From Diaphorobacter sp. HDW4B (GTDB lineage: Bacteria; Pseudomonadota; Gammaproteobacteria; Burkholderiales; Burkholderiaceae_C): 64,000 nucleotides of DNA. Each line of letters begins with the position of its first letter. Position 1 is the stretch's first letter. Location: contig NZ_CP049905.1 in the NCBI RefSeq assembly GCF_011305535.1, forward strand, positions 806,001 through 870,000, in the 5' to 3' direction. The position numbers and the translations under genes are program-made. The notes beneath the pieces are model-generated. The model did no database searches, was not told where the DNA came from, and worked only from the letters and a program-made list of their open reading frames with translations. Below, one piece after another: positions 50,081 through 57,541 of this stretch.

Positions 50081-51277
50081 TTACGCGGCCAGCGCCTTCT
50101 TCAGGCGCGCAATGCCTTCGCGGATCTTGTCGACATCGGCTGTCGCAAACGACAGACGCAGCGTGGACACATCCGGGTTCTGGCTGAAGAACGGAGCGCC
50201 CGGCACAAAGGCCACGCCTTCGGCGATCGCACGCTTGGCGAGTTCGTTGGCATTGCTTTCCTGACCGCGAGCGCCCGTGAGCTTGACCCACATGAACAGG
50301 CCGCCCTTGGGCTGCACGAACTCGACGGCATCACCCAGTTCGGAGCGCAGCGCATCGCCCATGGCCTTGGCGCGCTCGGCATACACGGCACGCACGCGCG
50401 CCAACGTCTCGGGCATCACGCCGGATTGGAGGTATTGCGCGGCAGTCGCCTGCGCGTAGGTGCTGGTGTGGGCATCGCTGAACTGCTTGCACATGGTGGC
50501 GCGGGCCAACAGATCGGGATGACCAATCAGCCAGCCGATGCGCAGACCGGGGCACAGCACCTTGCTGAGCGAGCCGCAATGCGCGAGCCACTCGCGGCTG
50601 CCGGGCACGCTGGGCGACAGGGCCAGCAGGCTTGGCGGTGGCGCATCGCCAAAGTACAGGTCGCCGTACGGATCGTCTTCCACCAGCAGCACCTGGTGCT
50701 TGACGGCCAGCTCCAGCACCTTCTTGCGGCGCTCCAGCGTGAGCGTGGCACCGCTGGGGTTGCCGAAGGTGGGAATCAGATAGACCAGCTTGGGTTGGTG
50801 CTCGACGATCAGCTTTTCGAGTGCATCGGGCTGCACGCCTTCGCTGTCGACCGGCGCGCTGATGACTTCCGCGCCGTAGAGACGAAAGCACTGGATCGTG
50901 GCCAGAAAGGTCGGGCCTTCGACGATCACCTTGTCGCCGGGATTGATCATGGTCTTGCCGATCAGGTCCAGCGCCTGCTGGCTGCCGGTGGTCACGATCA
51001 TCTGCTCGGGAGCCACATCCTTGGCACCCTTGGTCGCCATGAAGGCCGAGAGCTGTTCGCGCAGCGGCTGGTAGCCCTCGGTCGCGCCGTACTGCAGCGC
51101 GGCACCGGCCTGGTTGGCCAGCACTTCGTCGACGGCCGTCTGAATGCCGGAAACGTCGAACATGGCGCTGTCGGGAAAGCCGCCAGCAAAACTGATGATG
51201 CCGGGCTTGCCCAGCAACTTGAACAATTCACGAATCGCCGAGGTCTCGACGTTATTCAAACGGTCAGCAAATTTCAT
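50081..51277 (-). CDS. PLP-dependent aminotransferase (class I, LysN/MocR-like)
   Basis: The 398-residue enzyme has ISFAGGFPDSAMFDV, the GATEGYQPLREQLSAF segment, YLIPTFGNPSGATL and the Schiff-base Lys in HCGSLSKVLCPGLRIGW. These fit multi-substrate or 2-aminoadipate-type transaminases. ATG 51277 follows AAGGA. The long upstream frame to 51517 lacks family similarity and is left out. The amino donor is not shown. Confidence 0.88.
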   Translation of the reverse strand: MKFADRLNNVETSAIRELFKLLGKPGIISFAGGFPDSAMFDVSGIQTAVDEVLANQAGAALQYGATEGYQPLREQLSAFMATKGAKDVAPEQMIVTTGSQQALDLIGKTMINPGDKVIVEGPTFLATIQCFRLYGAEVISAPVDSEGVQPDALEKLIVEHQPKLVYLIPTFGNPSGATLTLERRKKVLELAVKHQVLLVEDDPYGDLYFGDAPPPSLLALSPSVPGSREWLAHCGSLSKVLCPGLRIGWLIGHPDLLARATMCKQFSDAHTSTYAQATAAQYLQSGVMPETLARVRAVYAERAKAMGDALRSELGDAVEFVQPKGGLFMWVKLTGARGQESNANELAKRAIAEGVAFVPGAPFFSQNPDVSTLRLSFATADVDKIREGIARLKKALAA

Positions 51278-51717
51278 CCCACACATCCTTGGAAATACAT
51301 CGGGCAACTGCCCCCATTGTCTTGCATTGGAGGACGCCACGACAGCGCTCGGCTTTTCGGCTCCGGCATTTCCACACCGCGATACATGCAACCAATCAAT
51401 ACAAGCATTTACACACAAGTACGCAAATGAATGCTCTTCATGCCTGAAATGAACGGAATTGCTGCAGTGCAAGCAGCGTTGTTTGCATTTCATCACTCGA
51501 AAAACACAACTCTGCACGAGGTAGGTCGATCATTTTTCGCCTTCGAGTAAGGTCGATCATTTATGATTTTATATTATGAAATCATTGATTTAACGCAAAC
51601 AAACGAATCTATTCAGACTCCTTTAATTAACAAAAAAAGCAATTGGTAACACATGATGATCACTCAGACCATAGGCCTCGGTTCAGTTCATTGGCTTGAG
51701 TTTTTCAGGAGTCTGAC
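51278..51717. other. Long AT-rich regulatory gap before repeat lipoprotein gene
   Basis: The 440-base gap has an AT-rich core (51560-51650) amid GC-rich DNA and two GGTCGATCATTT repeats (51526-51537, 51553-51564). The promoter for the lipoprotein operon probably lies here. No gene is seen. Confidence 0.5.
51526..51564 (+). repeat. Direct repeat GGTCGATCATTT (two copies)
   Basis: Two 12-base copies (51526-51537 and 51553-51564) are 27 bases apart. A shorter copy, GGTCGATCAT, overlaps the ATG of the transporter gene at 54588-54597. They may be regulator sites. Confidence 0.5.
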
Positions 51718-54435
51718 ATGCGGTCCTTCAACTTTTTCACCCAAAAACCTGTTTCGCTGGCCGTGGCTTCGGCCCTGGTGATCTTGCTGACCGGCTGCTC
51801 TTCCAGCGGCTCGTTGCGCAGCGACGCAGGAGGCACTTCCGGCGGCGGCACTGGCGCCGGCATCACCGATGGCGCCGGCACCGGTAGCGGAACAGGCGGC
51901 GAGAACAGCGGAAACATGAACACCGGCGACGGAAGCGGCACTGGTGCAGGCTCCGGCACTGGTACAGCCAACAATGGTTCCGGCACTGGTACGGGCTCCG
52001 GTACGGGCTCCGGTACGGGTACTGCTGGAAACGGTACTGGAACGGGCTCAGGGTCAGGAACAGGCTCTGCCGGCTCCGGATCCAACGGCGGCAGCGGCTC
52101 AGGTTCCGGCGGAACGATTGTCGCTGGTGGCGGTGGCGGTAACACTGGTGGCGGCAACACAGGCGGTGGCAACACAGGCGGTGGCAACACAGGCGGTGGC
52201 AACACAGGCGGTGGCAACACTGGCGGTGGCAACACTGGCGGCGGAAACACTGGCGGTGGCAACACTGGCGGCGGAAACACTGGCGGTGGCAACACTGGCG
52301 GTGGCAACACTGGCGGCGGAAACACTGGCGGTGGCAACACTGGCGGCGGCACCGTGGCTGGCGGCCCTCTCCAAGTCATTCGCGATGTCAGCACCGGCGC
52401 TGCGGGCGTAGTGTCCGGTGCAGCAGGTGCCGTCGGCGACGTGGGCTCCACGGTCACCAACGTGCTCAATGGCGCCCTGGGCAACACAGCGCTTGGTGGC
52501 GTGTCTGCGCCTGCGGGTGGTGTGGTCAAGGAAGTCGGTGAAGCCGTCGGTTCGCTGGCGACAGGTGTGGCCAGCGGTCTGGGCCAGATCGGAACCAGCA
52601 CGGACCCTATCGGCACGACACTGAGCAGCCTCAACCCTACCGTCGGTCATGTAGGACATGCAGTGTCATCCGTGGGTGACACCGTGAGCGCTCTGGACAC
52701 ACCGCAGCTTGGTGTCGTAGGTGATGTGGCAGGTCTGGCTGGCGGCGTTGTCGATCAGGTGGGCACTACGGTGACGAGCCTGGGCTCCACGGTCGGCTCC
52801 GTCGTGGACAGCACTGGCGTGCGCAATCTGACGACCACGGTCGCAGGCACTGTCACTCCGCTGCTCGGCAATACCATCGGCGCCGTTCAGAACCTTGGCA
52901 ATGCCACAGGTCTGGGCGAACCCGTGACCAACATCCTGACCATGGTGGGCGGTCTGGTGACCACCACCGGCAACGGCCTTGCCGGGACGCAGACCCCGAT
53001 CATCACGCCTGCCGGCAATCTGGTGGCAGCAACGGGTGAAACGGTTTCTGCGCTGGGCGGCGCGACCTCGACCAACAACACAGCCAACAGCGGCCTGCTG
53101 GGTGGCTTGCTCGGCAACACACTCGGCACCGTCACCAATGTGGTCAGCGGGGCAACGGGTGGTTCGACAGGCACTGGTGCGGCAACGGGCGCATTGGGCG
53201 GTGTGGTCGGAACCGTCACCAACGTGGTGGGCGGCGTGGCCGGCGGCACAGGCTCCACGACGGGTACGGCCACAGGGGCGGTCGGCGGCGTGGTGGGCGG
53301 TGTCGTGAACACCGTGGCCGGTGTGGTGGGCGGCGTCACAGGGGGAACAGGTTCCACCACCGGCACAGCAACCGGAGCGGTCGGTGGCGTGGTAGGCGGT
53401 GTGGTGAACACGGTCACCAGCGTGGTCGGCGGCGTGACCGGCGGCACAGGTTCCACTACAGGTACGGCCACTGGCGCTGTGGGCGGCGTGGTTGGCGGTG
53501 TCGTGAACACCGTGGCCGGTGTGGTCGGCGGCGTCACTGGCGGAACAGGTTCCACCACCGGTACAGCCACAGGGGCAGTCGGTGGCGTGGTGGGCGGTGT
53601 GGTGAACACGGTCACCAGCGTGGTTGGCGGCGTGACTGGCGGCACAGGCTCCACGACGGGTACAGCCACAGGCGCGGTGGGCGGTGTGGTTGGCGGTGTC
53701 GTGAACACCGTGGCCGGTGTAGTCGGCGGCGTCACTGGCGCGGTCACTGGCGGAACGGGTTCCACCACTGGCACAGCAACCGGCGCAGTCGGTGGCGTGG
53801 TCGGCGGTGTCGTGAACACCGTGGCCGGTGTGGTCGGCGGTGTCACTGGCGGCACAGGCTCCACAACCGGAACCACCACGGGTGCGCTCGGCGGTGTGGT
53901 CGGTGGCGTGGTGAACACGGTCACTGGTGTCGTGGGCGGCGTGACAGGTGCGACAACGGGCGGCACAGGCACGACAACCGGCACAACGACTGCTGGGGTC
54001 GGTAACGTGGTCGGTGGCGTCGTGAACACGGTGACCAGCGCGGTCGGCGGTGTGACGGGTGGCACCACCACGGGCACCACTACGGGCGCTGTGGGCGGAC
54101 TGGTAGGCGGTGTCGTGAACACGGTAACCGGCGTAGTGGGCGGTGTGGTGGGTGGTGTGACGGGCGCGGTCACCAACACGGTGGCCGGGACTACCGGCAC
54201 AACGACGGGAACCACCACAACCGGAACAACCACCACAGGTACGACAGGCACGACCACCGGCACCACCACCACGGCAGGCACGACCACCGCCGTCGGAGGT
54301 GTCGTGGGTGGCGTGCTCGGGGCAGTCACTGGCCTGCTGGGTGGAACCACCACAACCACTGCAACCAACACCACGACAACCACCACAACTGGCGGTGGCG
54401 GTCTGCTCGGTGGTTTGCTGGGAGGCAAGAAGTAA
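51718..54435 (+). CDS. Repeat-rich Gly/Thr/Val lipoprotein, putative exported partner
   Basis: The 905-residue product starts with a lipoprotein signal (residues 1-27, ALVILLTGC; lipid Cys27). A Gly/Ser/Thr region (28-140) leads to 14 tandem GGGNT units. Then come hydrophobic/Gly stretches and, from about 510, seven or so copies of a 33-residue unit (TATGAVGGVVGGVVNTVAG and following). The C-terminus has Thr runs and ends GGLLGGLLGGKK. There is no TPS secretion domain of the classical two-partner type. AGGAG lies before ATG 51718. The next gene is a ShlB/FhaC-type transporter, so it may be the partner. A collagen-like or adhesive surface role is inferred only. Confidence 0.75.
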   Translation: MRSFNFFTQKPVSLAVASALVILLTGCSSSGSLRSDAGGTSGGGTGAGITDGAGTGSGTGGENSGNMNTGDGSGTGAGSGTGTANNGSGTGTGSGTGSGTGTAGNGTGTGSGSGTGSAGSGSNGGSGSGSGGTIVAGGGGGNTGGGNTGGGNTGGGNTGGGNTGGGNTGGGNTGGGNTGGGNTGGGNTGGGNTGGGNTGGGNTGGGNTGGGTVAGGPLQVIRDVSTGAAGVVSGAAGAVGDVGSTVTNVLNGALGNTALGGVSAPAGGVVKEVGEAVGSLATGVASGLGQIGTSTDPIGTTLSSLNPTVGHVGHAVSSVGDTVSALDTPQLGVVGDVAGLAGGVVDQVGTTVTSLGSTVGSVVDSTGVRNLTTTVAGTVTPLLGNTIGAVQNLGNATGLGEPVTNILTMVGGLVTTTGNGLAGTQTPIITPAGNLVAATGETVSALGGATSTNNTANSGLLGGLLGNTLGTVTNVVSGATGGSTGTGAATGALGGVVGTVTNVVGGVAGGTGSTTGTATGAVGGVVGGVVNTVAGVVGGVTGGTGSTTGTATGAVGGVVGGVVNTVTSVVGGVTGGTGSTTGTATGAVGGVVGGVVNTVAGVVGGVTGGTGSTTGTATGAVGGVVGGVVNTVTSVVGGVTGGTGSTTGTATGAVGGVVGGVVNTVAGVVGGVTGAVTGGTGSTTGTATGAVGGVVGGVVNTVAGVVGGVTGGTGSTTGTTTGALGGVVGGVVNTVTGVVGGVTGATTGGTGTTTGTTTAGVGNVVGGVVNTVTSAVGGVTGGTTTGTTTGAVGGLVGGVVNTVTGVVGGVVGGVTGAVTNTVAGTTGTTTGTTTTGTTTTGTTGTTTGTTTTAGTTTAVGGVVGGVLGAVTGLLGGTTTTTATNTTTTTTTGGGGLLGGLLGGKK
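52141..52350 (+). repeat. 14 tandem 15-bp units encoding GGGNT
   Basis: Fourteen copies of a 15-base unit (GGCGGTGGCAACACN) repeat with few third-base changes. Slippage could change copy number while keeping frame. Confidence 0.9.
53244..53940 (+). repeat. About seven 99-bp tandem units in the lipoprotein gene
   Basis: Units of 99 bases encode TGTATGAVGGVVGGVVNTV plus AGVVGGVTGGTGST or TSVVGGVTGGTGST. The A-G and T-S versions alternate in the first units, which points to a 198-base duplication step. One unit carries an extra GAVTGG. Confidence 0.85.
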
Positions 54436-54484
54436 GCAGCAAGCAACATCAGGGTTTGCTCTCTCTCCAATTCTCAGCAAGCAG

Positions 54485-54531
54485 CACAACAGTAACAACG
54501 TGTTTCTTACGAAACCGCTGTTGCTGTTGTG
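54485..54531 (+). promoter_or_regulatory. Hairpin between lipoprotein and transporter genes
   Basis: CACAACAG (54485-54492) pairs with CTGTTGTG (54524-54531). An inner GTTTC/GAAAC pair continues the stem. T-rich sequence follows weakly, so it may attenuate or stabilise the mRNA. Confidence 0.5.
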
Positions 54532-54595
54532 TGTTTCGAGAGGCGCCTAGCGACATGCGGGGACCGCGCCATTACTCACGACAAGAAGGTCGATC

Positions 54596-56290
54596 ATGAT
54601 TTACCCCGCCACTTTCTCTCTCAGACTGCCCGCACTGGCAGTCTTTTTGTGCTTTTCGCCCCTGCTCAGCCACGCGCAATCCGCGACTGCTGGCGGCAAT
54701 CCATTGAACACACTGCCTTCGGTGCCCGCGCCCCAGCCGCAGGCGCAGGTGCCCCTGCAGGTCGCGCCGCCGCAAAGTCAGGTCGAGCAGGTGCTGGCCG
54801 CCAAGGTGCAGGTCACGCGCGTCGATGTGCAAGGCGTGTCGGCCATTCCGTTCGAGGAGGTCAGCGCCTTGCTCGCCCCGTTGTCCGGCGGCACGCACAC
54901 GGTGGCAGACCTGATGGCCGCCGCGCAGAAGGTGACTGCGCTGTACCAGCAACGCGGCTACGCGTTGTCCTTCGCGTTTGTTCCGGCGCAGGATTTCGCG
55001 GGCGGCGTCGTGCGCTTCAATGTGGTCGAGGGCTATCTGCAGCGGGTCGAGCTGGAAGGTGATTTCGGCAAGTCCGAAGCGCTGGTGCGCGAGATCGCCG
55101 AGCCGCTGCTCAAGGAGCGTCCGCTCACCGCCGCCACCTTCCAGAAGCAGACGCAGTTGATGACGCGCCTGCCCGGCATCGAGATCGCCGCCATCGCCAA
55201 TCTGCCCACCACGACCGATGGCGCGACGCCGCTGGTCCTCAAGGCCAAGCACAAGCCGATCATCGTCTCGGTCGGCGGCGAGTTGCGCAAGCCCACCTCG
55301 CGCTTCATGGCGAATGTGCTGGTCAACGATCCGTTCTGGCAAGGCAGCCAGTTCCAGTTCTCGACCTTGCTGCGCAATCCGAGCGACGAGCGTTTTCTGT
55401 CTGCCGGTTTCACGCAGATGCTCAACGCCGCAGGCACCATGGCGCGCGTGAGTTTTTCGGACTACCGCAGCCACAACGATCCGCTGTCCAAGCTGCCGGG
55501 CATCGACGACACCACCACCCAGCGCAAGCTCGACCTGAGCGTGACGCATCCGTGGATCGTCGCAGGCAACGAGCAGCTCAGCACCACCGCCGGTTTCTAC
55601 GGACTGAACTACCGCAAGGAATACTGGGTGCCTGCCAACCAGATCAGCATCCACGACGAGGAACGCGTGCGTGCTCTGTACGCACAGGTCGCCTGGTCCA
55701 AGTCCGCCGCTACGGTGGGCCGTTCGGCCAACGTGACTTTGACGCAAGGCGTCGATGGTCTGGGCGCAGGTTTCGATCGCGGCAACAACGTCGGTCAACC
55801 GATGGCGGAGAACCCGGCGAAGCTCAACTTCACGCGCTTGAGCGGCGACTATTCCGAGCGCCATCGCTTTGCCAGCAAGCTGGGCGCGGCCTTCGGTGTC
55901 GGCGGTCAGTATTCGGGCGACATCCTGCCCACGCCCGAGCGCGTGTCGTTCGGCAGCTCGCGCTATGGCCGAGGCTATGCGCCGGGCGAGTTCTCGGGCG
56001 ACAAGGGCATCGGTGCAAACGTCGAGCTGAACTACCTGTTCGGCATGGACAGCAAGTGGCTCAAGAGCGTCGAGCCCTATGTGCTGTACGAACACGCCAA
56101 GCTCTGGCAGAACACGGCAGGCACCGTCGCCACGACGATAAAGTCCGCCAGCCTTGGTGCGCGCTTTGCCGACAACAAGCACTACTCGCTCGATCTGTCG
56201 GTCTCCAAGCCGCTGGGCGCGCGCACGGCCAACAACCCCGAGCGTTCGCTGCGCTACGGTCTGATCCTGAGCTACAACCTCGATCTGTAG
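54596..56290 (+). CDS. ShlB/FhaC/HecB-family outer-membrane transporter (TpsB)
   Basis: The 564-residue protein has a signal peptide (about 1-28, ending SHAQ), a Pro/Gln linker and a POTRA-type domain (KVQVTRVDVQGVSAIPFEEVSALL, GGVVRFNVVEGYLQRVEL). The C-terminal barrel (from about 240) has the FGSSRYGRGYAPGEFSGDKG motif and ends in a barrel-like strand, SYNLDL. Such proteins carry TpsA partners across the outer membrane. Here the gene follows the repeat lipoprotein gene by 160 bases and no classical TpsA gene is in the window. The start site overlaps a GGTCGATCAT repeat. Confidence 0.86.
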   Translation: MIYPATFSLRLPALAVFLCFSPLLSHAQSATAGGNPLNTLPSVPAPQPQAQVPLQVAPPQSQVEQVLAAKVQVTRVDVQGVSAIPFEEVSALLAPLSGGTHTVADLMAAAQKVTALYQQRGYALSFAFVPAQDFAGGVVRFNVVEGYLQRVELEGDFGKSEALVREIAEPLLKERPLTAATFQKQTQLMTRLPGIEIAAIANLPTTTDGATPLVLKAKHKPIIVSVGGELRKPTSRFMANVLVNDPFWQGSQFQFSTLLRNPSDERFLSAGFTQMLNAAGTMARVSFSDYRSHNDPLSKLPGIDDTTTQRKLDLSVTHPWIVAGNEQLSTTAGFYGLNYRKEYWVPANQISIHDEERVRALYAQVAWSKSAATVGRSANVTLTQGVDGLGAGFDRGNNVGQPMAENPAKLNFTRLSGDYSERHRFASKLGAAFGVGGQYSGDILPTPERVSFGSSRYGRGYAPGEFSGDKGIGANVELNYLFGMDSKWLKSVEPYVLYEHAKLWQNTAGTVATTIKSASLGARFADNKHYSLDLSVSKPLGARTANNPERSLRYGLILSYNLDL

Positions 56291-56337
56291 TCTCTGCCCT
56301 TTCCTCTGCCTTCATGGTGCTGCGACAATGCGGCACC

Positions 56338-56976
56338 ATGAAACAGAGCGACATCGAGCCCTTCTTCGCCACGCTGAAAGCGGCCAACCCACAACCCAAT
56401 ACCGAGCTGGAATACACCTCCGTGTTCGAGCTGCTCACCGCCGTCCTGCTGTCCGCGCAGGCCACCGACGTGGGCGTGAACAAGGCCACGCGCAAGCTGT
56501 TCCCGGTGGCCAACACGCCGCAGGCCATCCTCGATCTGGGGCTGGAAAAGCTGGAGAGCTACATCAAGACCATCGGCCTGTACCGCAGCAAGGCCAAGCA
56601 TTTGATGGAGACCTGCCGGATCCTCGTCGAGCGCCACGACCGCAAGGTGCCGCATACGCGCGAAGAACTGCAGGCCCTGCCCGGCGTGGGTCGCAAGACC
56701 GCCAACGTGGTGCTCAACGTCGCCTTCGGCCAGCCGACCATGGCGGTGGACACACACATCTTCCGCGTGAGCAACCGCACGGGTCTCGCACCCGGCAAAG
56801 ACCCGCTCGCCGTCGAGCTGCAACTCATGAAGCGCGTGCCCGATGAGTACGCGGTCGATTCGCACCACTGGCTGATTCTGCTGGGCCGCTATGTCTGCCA
56901 GGCCCGCAAACCGCGCTGCTGGGAATGCGTGGTCTCGCAGTACTGCGATTTCAAACCTAAGACCACGTCAGCCTGA
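56338..56976 (+). CDS. nth: Endonuclease III
   Basis: The 212-residue DNA glycosylase/AP lyase removes oxidised pyrimidines. The helix-hairpin-helix and catalytic Lys are in LPGVGRKTANVVLN, the catalytic Asp in MAVDTHIFRVSNR, and the iron-sulfur cluster is C-x6-C-x2-C-x5-C (CQARKPRCWECVVSQYC). It is standard in length and motif. It lies 47 bases after the transporter gene. Confidence 0.96.
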   Translation: MKQSDIEPFFATLKAANPQPNTELEYTSVFELLTAVLLSAQATDVGVNKATRKLFPVANTPQAILDLGLEKLESYIKTIGLYRSKAKHLMETCRILVERHDRKVPHTREELQALPGVGRKTANVVLNVAFGQPTMAVDTHIFRVSNRTGLAPGKDPLAVELQLMKRVPDEYAVDSHHWLILLGRYVCQARKPRCWECVVSQYCDFKPKTTSA

Positions 56977-57099
56977 GGCGGATTGGCGCGCGCAGACAAA
57001 GTCGCCAGACGGCGCGTTGGCTGACATGAGCGATGCATATGGAAGGAGAACAATCCTTCAAAAGACTCCAACAGCACCGTTCACAAAAGGCCAACCGCC

Positions 57100-57419
57100 A
57101 TGGGAACAGCGTCCACTCCACTCCAGCCCGGTGTCTACTCGCCAGAGGAAAAACGCCACCGCATCTTCGCGCTCATGACGGCCTCGTCCGGCAATCTGGT
57201 GGAGTGGTTCGACTTCTATGTCTAAGCGTTTTCCGCGCTCTACGTTGCGGGAGCGCTCATTCCCAAGTCCGATCTCACGGTCCAGTTGCTGAACACCGCT
57301 GGCGTGTTCGCCGCCGGATTCCTGATCCGCCCCTTCGGCGGACGATGATGATGGTGATCGCCTTTCTGTTCAGCCTGCGCCTGCCCAAGCAGGCCGCATA
57401 TCTGCACCACGATCACTGA
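57100..57419 (+). pseudogene. Deleted MFS transporter (KgtP-like) remnant
   Basis: The start (RIFALMTASSGNLVEWFDFYV) is that of the alpha-ketoglutarate-permease type of MFS carriers. A TAA stop (57223-57225) replaces the expected Tyr codon in FYVYAF. The frame continues to [19 protein letters not shown], then jumps to a different frame for a short end (MVIAFLFSLRLPKQA). About 300 middle residues of a normal 430-residue carrier are lost. The gene is dead in this strain. Confidence 0.85.
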
Positions 57420-57541
57420 TTCAGGCAAAAATCAGAGCAAGAAGATTCCACACGGCGCGCATCAGCCCTTTTGTTTCAATGAGTTGCAACACTATCAATA
57501 GAACGTATGATAATGTTGTTTAAACACAATTGACTCAGGCT

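Noticed and set aside
52141-53940. Repeat array considered as CRISPR
   Set aside because: The units are contiguous, coding and multiples of three, with no unique spacers and no cas genes.
52666-54498. Long minus-strand frames (610 and 527 codons) opposite the repeat lipoprotein
   Set aside because: They exist because the GGN-rich repeats have no stop in reverse. The plus strand has signal peptide, lipobox and ribosome-binding site.
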